A stretch of DNA of 12,940 nt, taken from positions 1 to 12,940 of the forward strand of contig JAHJBD010000147.1 in NCBI GenBank assembly GCA_018813725.1, given 5' to 3'. The notes beneath the pieces were generated by a model. It was not told the DNA's origin, ran no database searches, and worked only from the letters and a program-made list of their open reading frames with translations. This document shows positions 7,008-12,940 of the stretch, one piece after another (the first letter of the stretch is position 1; the number at the start of each line of letters is the position of its first letter). The DNA comes from Nanobdellota archaeon. Lineage in GTDB: Archaea; Nanobdellota; Nanobdellia; Woesearchaeales; JAHJBD01. Made by a program: the position numbers and the translations under genes.

Positions 7008-7790
7008 TCAATACCCTAATTCTGCCTTTAGCCATTTGGTTGATCGACCCACAATACGCTCCTGCTCTTCATCCAATTTAAATCCATTGCGTACCGATCC
7101 GATGCTAATATCTAGTATGGACCTCTGCTTATCCGTAAGGTCGAAGCCTAACCAAGTAAAAAGATTACCTAAAGATGATGGACTACTTTGGACCATATCT
7201 TCCAACTTGACAAAGTAACAGTTATCAGGTACCCTCTTGCAAAATTGGAGCATATTGTTATGGATGCTTATCCATCGGCTTAACGCTTCATCAAAAGGCA
7301 ATTTACAGGCAATCATCTGGCTTATGATCACGTCAGTTGGATTTCTGGTTATGAAGATAAACCTTGCTTTTGGAAAAAGATTGATGATCATATCTCCAAC
7401 CCTATCACCGTAGAAATACCTAACCTCCTTAAAACCCCATATCCCATGGTTAACCAAACAAGCTGGCATAAAGAAATTTTTTAAAGATTTACGAAAGATA
7501 TCCTTGAAATCATCCTTATTGAACCAATTGGCCCACGCACTCCAGAAGTGTGGATCTTTCAGCTGCCTATAGAGATTTTCAGGAGTATTCGATGTTTGCT
7601 CACCTCCCCAAAGACAGCTTTCTACATCATTGTTATTGATTACACTAAAATATCCTTGTGCCATATGGCCAAGAAACCCCCCATGCTCTCCAGATATCAT
7701 CACATTATCAACGCTATTTAATATCCGTTGCAGCAATGTACTCCCACATCTTCCTACGCCAAAAATAAATATTGGTTGTTCTTCCTCCAT
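7008..7790 (-). CDS. PAPS-dependent sulfotransferase (Sulfotransfer_3-like), between cysN and cysC
   Basis: 260 residues from the ATG at 7790, which follows the cysN stop by one base (TGA-G-ATG); a TTG at 7802 would add four residues and overlap cysN. The N-terminus is the 5'-phosphosulfate loop at once: FIFGVGRCGSTLLQRIL (8-24). WGFKEVRY at 118-125 and RFIFITRNPTDVIISQM at 143-159 form the 3'-phosphate site (R149, S157 are the likely contacts). YFVKLEDMVQSSPSSLGNLFTWLGFD is the common C-terminal sulfotransferase segment. No membrane anchor is visible, so it is a cytoplasmic enzyme, unlike the Golgi-anchored carbohydrate sulfotransferases of animals. Its place within the PAPS operon implies that it consumes the PAPS made by its neighbours. 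The acceptor (sugar, lipid or tyrosine) is not deducible; the facing glycan cluster favours a sugar. Confidence 0.88.
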   Translation of the reverse strand: MEEEQPIFIFGVGRCGSTLLQRILNSVDNVMISGEHGGFLGHMAQGYFSVINNNDVESCLWGGEQTSNTPENLYRQLKDPHFWSAWANWFNKDDFKDIFRKSLKNFFMPACLVNHGIWGFKEVRYFYGDRVGDMIINLFPKARFIFITRNPTDVIISQMIACKLPFDEALSRWISIHNNMLQFCKRVPDNCYFVKLEDMVQSSPSSLGNLFTWLGFDLTDKQRSILDISIGSVRNGFKLDEEQERIVGRSTKWLKAELGY

Positions 7791-7791
7791 C

Positions 7792-9558
7792 TCACACACC
7801 AAACATTACATTCTTTATCTTAAGTAATTCAAGTATCTTATCAACATTATCTTTGCTGTCATGCTCTAACCTAAGGTCAATAAGCTCATCTGAAAGCTGG
7901 TTCTTGCCAACATTAACAATTATCATCATATCTTTAGAAGTGATGGTCTGAAGCAGTAAAAGCTCATCAGAAGTCAAGTCAGAGGCAGTGGCAATCACGA
8001 TAAGCCCTGCATCGATCATCAGATGCCCAACCTCTCCAAGACGCCTGATATGCTCTTCTCTCTCTGCCTTATCAATATCAGCATCTAAGCCCCTAAGTAG
8101 GTTACCTATGATAAGAGAATAGACCTTCCTGCCCTGCTCAAAGAGCTTTCTTTCAAGCTTTCTTGCAATATCCTTCTTGTCTATCACAGAAGGCCCAGTT
8201 ATCAATATAAGCTTAGGCACTTGTCCATAGTTGGTCATCCTCTCTTTAAGTGATATTCCGCTGGAATACCACTTTTCTTCCCTAAGATAAACCTGTTCTC
8301 TTACAAAAGCTTGCTTATCCTCAAGATACTCACTGATTATACCGCCGCCAGCAATATCATAATCATCAACTATCACAAACCTGCCCATCGCACCGCCAGA
8401 AATGTCAAATGCAACTGGCCCGCTTAGCCTTAGAACACATTCAGCAACCTCATGCCTTTCAACAGCATTTTTCTGTTCTGTAATAAGGTTGGATGCATTC
8501 AGCACATTTACAATCTCAGAAAGATGCATCATTGTCTTAGCAGTCCCGATCTTTAACTTATACTCTTTATCTTTCTCAAGCGGACTTTTTCCCATCCAGA
8601 ATATCTTGGCCTTGAATAGTGAGCTTATATAAGGTAATCCCTTAGATGAGCACATCACATCTCCTCTGTTGATATATATCTGCTCTTCCAAAGTTACTGC
8701 TATAGATTGTCCAGCCACTGCTTTGGTAATCCCAGATTTATTGAACTCTTCGATACTCTTGATCCGAGATTTCTTATTGCTAGGCATAAAAACAACATCA
8801 TCTCCAACATTCACAGTTCCTGCCTCGATCCTTCCTGCAACAAGCCTCCTATCATCTCCTTTTGTAAACTTATAAACATCCTGCACAGGCATCCGCAAAG
8901 CTTGATCAGAGACTTCCTTCTCTTTCTCAAAATTATCAAGCGCAGCCAATATGCTGTTCCCCTTAAACCAAGGGATATTGACAGAACCTGACACAATATT
9001 GTCACCCAGTAAGCCAGAGACTGGAATAAATTCCCTGGCAGTAACTTTTATTTCACCTAAAAACTTTGAATACTCCTCTTTTATCCTTTCAAACACTGCC
9101 TTATCATAGCCCACAAGATCCATCTTGTTTACCGCAACAACCACCTGTTTTACCCCGAGCATAGACAAGAGATAACCATGCCTTCTAGAATTCTCTTTAA
9201 CACCTTCTTTTGCATCGATAACCAATAAGGCGGCTTCAGCACGCGCAGCCCCAGATATCATATTTTTAAGAAACTCTATATGTCCAGGTGCATCAATTAT
9301 GATATAATCCCGTTTCTTGCTCTTGAAAAAACACCTGGCACTATCAATAGTTATACCCTGGCTTTGCTCATCCTTCAGAGCATCAAGAAGAAACGCATAC
9401 TCAAACACTTTAGATTCACGTTCACACCGTGCCTTTACAGCCTCAAGCTTTCCTTCTGGAAGCGAATGAGTATCAGCAAGCAACCTACCTACTACCGTGC
9501 TCTTGCCATGGTCCACATGGCCTACAATCACAATATTCATCAGTTCAATATTATTCAT
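7792..9558 (-). CDS. cysN: ATP sulfurylase GTPase subunit CysN fused to a degenerate APS-kinase-like domain
   Basis: 588 residues. Residues 1-430 are a translation-factor-type GTPase: G1 GHVDHGKST (13-21), switch I QGITID (67-72), G3 DAPGH (89-93), G4 NKMD (144-147), then beta-barrel domains. With CysD it couples GTP hydrolysis to APS formation. Residues about 444-588 align by eye with CysC (REEHIRRLGEVGHLMIDAGLI at 500-520 against REENIRRIGEVGRLFVDAAVI in the separate CysC), but the Walker A is GPSVIDKK (455-462) instead of GLSGSGKS, LDGDNIRHGL is LIIGNLLRGL (482-491), the FISPY segment is replaced, and the PAPS-site lid is missing. This domain is therefore very unlikely to be an active kinase and may be structural or regulatory. 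The start overlaps the previous stop as ATGA; a second in-frame ATG at 9540 is possible and would still precede G1. Confidence 0.93.
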   Translation of the reverse strand: MNNIELMNIVIVGHVDHGKSTVVGRLLADTHSLPEGKLEAVKARCERESKVFEYAFLLDALKDEQSQGITIDSARCFFKSKKRDYIIIDAPGHIEFLKNMISGAARAEAALLVIDAKEGVKENSRRHGYLLSMLGVKQVVVAVNKMDLVGYDKAVFERIKEEYSKFLGEIKVTAREFIPVSGLLGDNIVSGSVNIPWFKGNSILAALDNFEKEKEVSDQALRMPVQDVYKFTKGDDRRLVAGRIEAGTVNVGDDVVFMPSNKKSRIKSIEEFNKSGITKAVAGQSIAVTLEEQIYINRGDVMCSSKGLPYISSLFKAKIFWMGKSPLEKDKEYKLKIGTAKTMMHLSEIVNVLNASNLITEQKNAVERHEVAECVLRLSGPVAFDISGGAMGRFVIVDDYDIAGGGIISEYLEDKQAFVREQVYLREEKWYSSGISLKERMTNYGQVPKLILITGPSVIDKKDIARKLERKLFEQGRKVYSLIIGNLLRGLDADIDKAEREEHIRRLGEVGHLMIDAGLIVIATASDLTSDELLLLQTITSKDMMIIVNVGKNQLSDELIDLRLEHDSKDNVDKILELLKIKNVMFGV

Positions 9559-10376
9559 TCAGACTTTTTCACCCATGTTTCTTCTGATAGGTCCCATGCC
9601 TCACAAATATCTGGAGCATATTCTTTCATTCTCTCAACATCCTGTCTTATTGGACCTATAACATTAAGATAATTCTCTTTGGATAATTTCAGATCTTCTT
9701 TTGAAAAACCATTGCGATTAGTTGATTGATGATGCACCTTAAATTCTATCTTGCAATTTGGGTAATCCACACCTAAAAAATTAAAGACCTCTTCAAATAC
9801 CTTCTTAGGGCTTTTAATTAGGGCTTCAAATAGGATTATTTTAAAACTTTCCTTATCAAAATATTTAAGATAATGTTCCAGCTGATAATAATACAAGCTA
9901 GTTAGCAGATAATCCCTTTTTACACTGAGTTCCTTGTTTAGAGGGGATTTCGTATAACCCCTTTTTATACAATGCAGATAATGAGATACCATCCTTGATA
10001 AAGGATTTCTGATACAGTAGATTAATTTCATTTTGGGATTTGCTTCAAATATTTTTTTAGGTATATCAAAAGACCTACTCATATCTGTGATAGTGTAATA
10101 AGTGCTTGATTCTCCAAAAATTCTCTCCCCATGATATTCAGACAAAACACACTTTTGTATCAGTTGTTCCCTTGAATTAAGATTAAGATTAAAGAACTTT
10201 GAGAAATACTTTTGCATATGGTCAAAAGGTAGAAATAAACCAGGTTCCTTTATTGGACTTGACATATAGATCTCAGGATGTGTTTTTAGATATTCATGCA
10301 TACTCGTTGTTCCTGACTTTTGAGCCCCAATAATCAGAAAATCTGGCACTTTTTCAGTTGTAATCTTATTTTCCAT
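9555..10376 (-). CDS. PAPS-dependent sulfotransferase (Sulfotransfer_1-like), between cysD and cysN
   Basis: 273 residues. The start is the ATG at 10376, one base after the cysD stop (TAA-G-ATG); the frame stays open upstream to 10619, but that part lies wholly within cysD and has no sulfotransferase character. The 5'-phosphosulfate loop is FLIIGAQKSGTTSMHEYL (13-30), followed by SSPIKEPGLF (39-48), the KEP segment common to heparan-sulfate-type sulfotransferases. KLIYCIRNPLSRMVSHYLH (117-135) gives the 3'-phosphate contacts R123 and S131, and FEALIKSPKKVFEEVFNFLGVD is the standard C-terminal block. It resembles the sulfotransferase domain of heparan sulfate enzymes more than the other two copies here do, so the three probably have different acceptors or positions. 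No membrane segment; cytoplasmic. Its stop overlaps the cysN start by 4 bases (ATGA). Confidence 0.88.
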   Translation of the reverse strand: MENKITTEKVPDFLIIGAQKSGTTSMHEYLKTHPEIYMSSPIKEPGLFLPFDHMQKYFSKFFNLNLNSREQLIQKCVLSEYHGERIFGESSTYYTITDMSRSFDIPKKIFEANPKMKLIYCIRNPLSRMVSHYLHCIKRGYTKSPLNKELSVKRDYLLTSLYYYQLEHYLKYFDKESFKIILFEALIKSPKKVFEEVFNFLGVDYPNCKIEFKVHHQSTNRNGFSKEDLKLSKENYLNVIGPIRQDVERMKEYAPDICEAWDLSEETWVKKSE

Positions 10377-10377
10377 C

Positions 10378-11259
10378 TTACATATACCCGCCGCGCCGCA
10401 AAGTCTCAAGACCGCCGCCATCTTCTTTATCTTGGTCCCTGCCGCTTCTTTCAGCAATGTTAGCAAACTTACCAGACTCGAGCTCCTTGATAATATCTTT
10501 AACATTCTTAGCAGTAGATTCCACTGGCTTAGTGCATGGATAACAACCAAGGCTCCTATACCTTTTCCCATCACCTTGATCATAATACAAGCTAACAGTA
10601 GGTATCTTTTCTCTTTCAATATATTTCCATATGTCTAGCTCTGTCCAATCAAGCAAAGGATGTACACGAATATGCACACCTGGTGGAAAATCTGTCTTAA
10701 ACTGGTTCCAAAGCTCAGGAGGCTGGTCCCCAACATCCCAATCATTATTCTTGTCACGAGGCGAGAAATACCTCTCTTTAGACCTAGAACCTTCTTCATC
10801 AGCACGGACACCAACTATTACCCCAGTATAGGGCTCAATATTATTATCTACCTCATACTTACCACTTGAATGATTCAGCCGATACCTTGGCCATTCACCA
10901 GAAAGCGTATTTCGCAAAGCCTTGGTCTTCAATAGTTTACAGCAAGCAATCCTATCAACTTTACCATCAGGAAAAGTCTGTTTGGCATCTATAGCTCCCT
11001 TATTCTCGCCATAAACCATATTAAGGCCCCATTTCAGCGCTAGCTCATCTCTGTACCTAATCATCTCTGGGATCTTATAATGGGTATCTATGTGTACTAA
11101 TGGAAAAGGAACATGCCTTAAGAAAGCTTTTCTAGACAGCCACAACAATACGGTGCTGTCTTTTCCTATGCTCCAAAGCATAGCTAAGTTCTTAAACTGG
11201 CTATATGCTTCACGTATAATATACACTGATTGGCTCTCTAGCTTATCAAGTCTATCCAT
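10378..11259 (-). CDS. cysD: Sulfate adenylyltransferase catalytic subunit CysD
   Basis: 293 residues from the ATG at 11259, close to the roughly 300 of characterised CysD. The frame continues up to 11292, but the TATA-like box at 11282-11289 is centred 26-27 nt before 11259, so transcription should begin there and MDRLDKLESQ is also the normal CysD N-terminus. Conserved elements: PP-loop WSIGKDSTVLLWL (29-41), HIDTHYKIPEM, VGVRADEEGSRSKERYFSPRD, HPLLDWTELDIWKYI, LYYDQGDGKRYRSLGCYPCT, and the C-terminal AERSGRDQDKEDGGGLETLRRGGYM typical of CysD. It adenylates sulfate with ATP to give APS and pyrophosphate, in complex with CysN. First gene of the six-gene operon. A PAPS reductase shares the PP-loop fold but lacks this C-terminus. 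Confidence 0.96.
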   Translation of the reverse strand: MDRLDKLESQSVYIIREAYSQFKNLAMLWSIGKDSTVLLWLSRKAFLRHVPFPLVHIDTHYKIPEMIRYRDELALKWGLNMVYGENKGAIDAKQTFPDGKVDRIACCKLLKTKALRNTLSGEWPRYRLNHSSGKYEVDNNIEPYTGVIVGVRADEEGSRSKERYFSPRDKNNDWDVGDQPPELWNQFKTDFPPGVHIRVHPLLDWTELDIWKYIEREKIPTVSLYYDQGDGKRYRSLGCYPCTKPVESTAKNVKDIIKELESGKFANIAERSGRDQDKEDGGGLETLRRGGYM

Positions 11260-11281
11260 GATAGCTAGAATTATGTAGCCA

Positions 11282-11289
11282 TTTTTAAA
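11282..11289 (-). promoter_or_regulatory. TATA-like box of the sulfation operon
   Basis: TTTAAAAA on the minus strand, centred about 26.5 nt from the first base of the cysD ATG at 11259. This matches the archaeal TATA-to-start distance and predicts a leaderless cysD mRNA. It is also the evidence used to reject the longer cysD start at 11292. Confidence 0.6.
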
Positions 11290-11326
11290 CATTGCTCAAA
11301 TCTAATCATATGTAACTTAAATCAAT

Positions 11327-11338
11327 AAATATTTAAAC
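11327..11338 (+). promoter_or_regulatory. TATA-like box of the 11360 gene
   Basis: AAATATTTAAAC, with the TTTAAA core centred about 25-26 nt before the ATG at 11360, again predicting a leaderless transcript. Together with the box at 11282-11289 it forms a divergent promoter pair in a 100-bp spacer. The two boxes are about 48 bp apart, so a regulator bound between them could act on both. Confidence 0.58.
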
Positions 11339-11359
11339 CAAAATGCTCAAATTACCTAA

Positions 11360-12940
11360 ATGGGAAGAAGAAAGAAAAAGAATCTAAAACAATGGATAGA
11401 AAACCATAAAGTACTATTATCCATAGGCATAATTATCCTTATCTTAACAGTATCCTTGTTCGGCGCAAAAATTGCATTGTTCATCCACTTTATGCTTGGA
11501 AACGACATTCTCGTCTCTTTATCAGTTGACAACCAAGACCTAGGGCTCCACCACAACGAAGAGCAGGAGATTAGATTTACTGCAAAAGCTACCACAAACC
11601 CATTCTGTAAAGCTGTTTGCAGGTCAATATTTGAGGATACCAGTTCTAACTATGTCATTGAAGAAGATGAATTTAATCTTAGGGCGGGAATCCCATTGAA
11701 CAAGGAGTACACCCTAACAGCTCCTAGCAAAGGAGAAGGCCTAAGGTTATACAAGATGGAGATGGAATGCCATAGTATCCCAACATTACTATGCCATACT
11801 AAAGATACACCTTCCACAAGAAGAATCCTAATCACGCTATATTACAACCTAACAGAAGAAGAATATCAGCTTAAAGCTAAGATAAAAGCTGACCTGATAA
11901 ACAAGATAATAGAGGTCTATGACTCTAATGCCAAATTAGAATTCTCCAAAAATATCTCATCAAAGCTAAGCCCATACTTATCAGACATAAGTTATGTTAA
12001 TTATGAAATCCCATCAATCAATAATCTTGTTATCTTATGGGACTCACAAGAATTAGCTAAACTGGAAAATGAACTCTCAAATATAAAGAAGAATCAATTG
12101 ATTGATGCGCAATATAATGCTCTGCTAGAAAGCCAGATAAGGTTTAATGACATAATAAACAACATGAAAAATAGTTATGCAGACCTTCAGATAATAACAA
12201 CAAAGGTTTTTGTCAACAACACTAAAATAGGCATAGTCAAAAATCTTATAGATGACTTTAACAGCGCGCTCATTATACTAGAACAAAAAACATCACTAGA
12301 GCAGAAAAAAGCACTTGCGGATGATATTTTAGAGAAATTGACTAACCTAGATGATGCGATGAGCGATGAATACAAATCTAAGACAGAACAAGAACTAGAT
12401 ATAATGCAAACTGATCTAAATGAAATATGTAACATTACATCAGTATGTGCAAATATCATTGAGTACAGTTGTGATGTAGTGGAACATTTCAATCAGATCC
12501 TTCTTGACTTAAACCTAACAGAGAATTTTACCTCAAAGAGTTGTATAATCATAGACCATTCTTTCACCAAGGTCAACACCCTAACAATAGACAGGATACA
12601 AGCAAACAATACAATTAAGCTTCCAACAATAACACTTGATGACCCAAAGCCCCAGTGCTGCGTCCTGGGAAAGTGCGAAGAGTGCTGCATCAACTGCGAA
12701 GAGAGGAATTATCCGATCATTTTTCTACACGGCCATGCTATGAACAAAGACCTTTCAGCTGAATTCAGTCTTGAAGGGTTTAATAAGATTGAAAACAAGC
12801 TCGAAAATGATGGATACTTGAGCGCAGGCACAGTCACATTGTTCACAGGGATAGATTCACCTTACGGAATATGGGGCCTCCCAAATGTTCCATTTGCAAT
12901 AAAGACCAGCTATTATTTTGACATATTCAAAGAACCAGAA
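11360..12940 (+). CDS. Membrane-anchored protein with cysteine cluster and probable alpha/beta-hydrolase (lipase-like) domain, 3' partial
   Basis: 527 codons are open from ATG 11360 to the window end; the stop lies outside. A basic leader (MGRRKKKNLKQWIENHK) precedes a hydrophobic helix at about 18-46, so it is anchored N-in with the rest outside the cell. Residues about 50-160 look like a beta-rich domain with NPFCKAVC and MECHSIPTLLCH cysteines. About 163-360 is Lys/Glu/Asn-rich and probably helical or coiled coil, with several N-x-S/T sites. A cysteine cluster CCVLGKCEECCINCEE spans 433-448 (C433, 434, 439, 442, 443, 446). Directly after it, YPIIFLHGHAMNKDLS (451-466) looks like the first strand and oxyanion HG motif of an alpha/beta hydrolase; the catalytic Ser-Asp-His would be beyond the window. 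I associate this layout with DPANN archaeal proteins from memory only. Substrate unknown. It may lie next to the sulfation operon by chance. Confidence 0.8.
   Translation, partial: MGRRKKKNLKQWIENHKVLLSIGIIILILTVSLFGAKIALFIHFMLGNDILVSLSVDNQDLGLHHNEEQEIRFTAKATTNPFCKAVCRSIFEDTSSNYVIEEDEFNLRAGIPLNKEYTLTAPSKGEGLRLYKMEMECHSIPTLLCHTKDTPSTRRILITLYYNLTEEEYQLKAKIKADLINKIIEVYDSNAKLEFSKNISSKLSPYLSDISYVNYEIPSINNLVILWDSQELAKLENELSNIKKNQLIDAQYNALLESQIRFNDIINNMKNSYADLQIITTKVFVNNTKIGIVKNLIDDFNSALIILEQKTSLEQKKALADDILEKLTNLDDAMSDEYKSKTEQELDIMQTDLNEICNITSVCANIIEYSCDVVEHFNQILLDLNLTENFTSKSCIIIDHSFTKVNTLTIDRIQANNTIKLPTITLDDPKPQCCVLGKCEECCINCEERNYPIIFLHGHAMNKDLSAEFSLEGFNKIENKLENDGYLSAGTVTLFTGIDSPYGIWGLPNVPFAIKTSYYFDIFKEPE

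Noticed and set aside
9280..9672. 130-residue open frame on the plus strand opposite cysN
   Set aside because: It is antisense to a strongly conserved part of cysN, has no recognisable motif and no promoter; best read as a shadow of the real gene.
9555..10619. Longer 354-residue version of the sulfotransferase between cysD and cysN
   Set aside because: The first 81 residues are an out-of-frame reading of cysD; the ATG at 10376 one base after the cysD stop gives a normal sulfotransferase N-terminus.
11260..11292. CysD start at 11292 (MFKNGYIILAI extension)
   Set aside because: The TATA-like box overlaps this segment, so an mRNA starting about 26 nt downstream would not contain it; MDRLDKLE is the family-like N-terminus.
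11343..11387. Short 14-codon frame starting with an ATG at 11343 before the 11360 gene
   Set aside because: It overlaps the real start in another frame, and the inferred transcription start near 11358-11360 would leave its ATG out of the mRNA.
11356..12693. Several minus-strand open frames of 60-100 residues opposite the membrane-anchored gene
   Set aside because: They lie antisense to one continuous 527-codon frame with a coherent membrane/exported-protein layout and show no motifs of their own.

Overview
The window looks archaeal, most likely from a DPANN-type lineage (Woesearchaeota-like is my best guess; I could not test this). Three transcription starts can be inferred from archaeal TATA-like boxes centred 24-27 nt upstream of a start codon, which implies leaderless mRNAs. 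The last gene encodes a membrane-anchored protein whose layout I associate with DPANN genomes. No rRNA, tRNA, CRISPR array, transposase or insertion sequence was seen.

Layout. (1) 1-3395, plus strand: four tightly packed genes (ATGA overlap, then 1-nt gaps) for a WbsX-family glycan enzyme (5' end outside the window), a PAPS-type sulfotransferase, a PLOD-like glycosyltransferase and a GT-A family 2/92-like glycosyltransferase. (2) 3396-3732: 337-bp non-coding spacer with two perfect inverted repeats and a TATA box. (3) 3733-5461, plus strand: an F420-hydrogenase-beta-like iron-sulfur protein overlapping a polysaccharide pyruvyl transferase. (4) 5462-5662: short convergent spacer. (5) 5663-11259, minus strand: a six-gene operon read in the order cysD, sulfotransferase, cysN-(CysC-like), sulfotransferase, cysC, cysQ. 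(6) 11260-11359: divergent promoter region. (7) 11360-12940, plus strand: an N-terminally membrane-anchored protein with a cysteine cluster and the start of an apparent alpha/beta-hydrolase domain, cut by the window end.

How it fits together. CysD and CysN make APS from sulfate and ATP, CysC phosphorylates APS to PAPS, sulfotransferases move the sulfuryl group to an acceptor, and CysQ removes the PAP by-product. Two sulfotransferases sit inside the activation operon and a third lies in the facing glycan cluster. No PAPS/APS reductase, sulfite reductase or sulfate transporter gene is present here. The simplest reading is one locus for a sulfated, possibly pyruvylated, surface glycan rather than for cysteine biosynthesis. 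The CysN protein carries a C-terminal APS-kinase-like domain whose ATP-binding loop is ruined, while a separate CysC has all its motifs; this is the most notable protein-level oddity. The glycan half (especially 1-3395) appears more AT-rich than the sulfation operon, suggesting separate origins.
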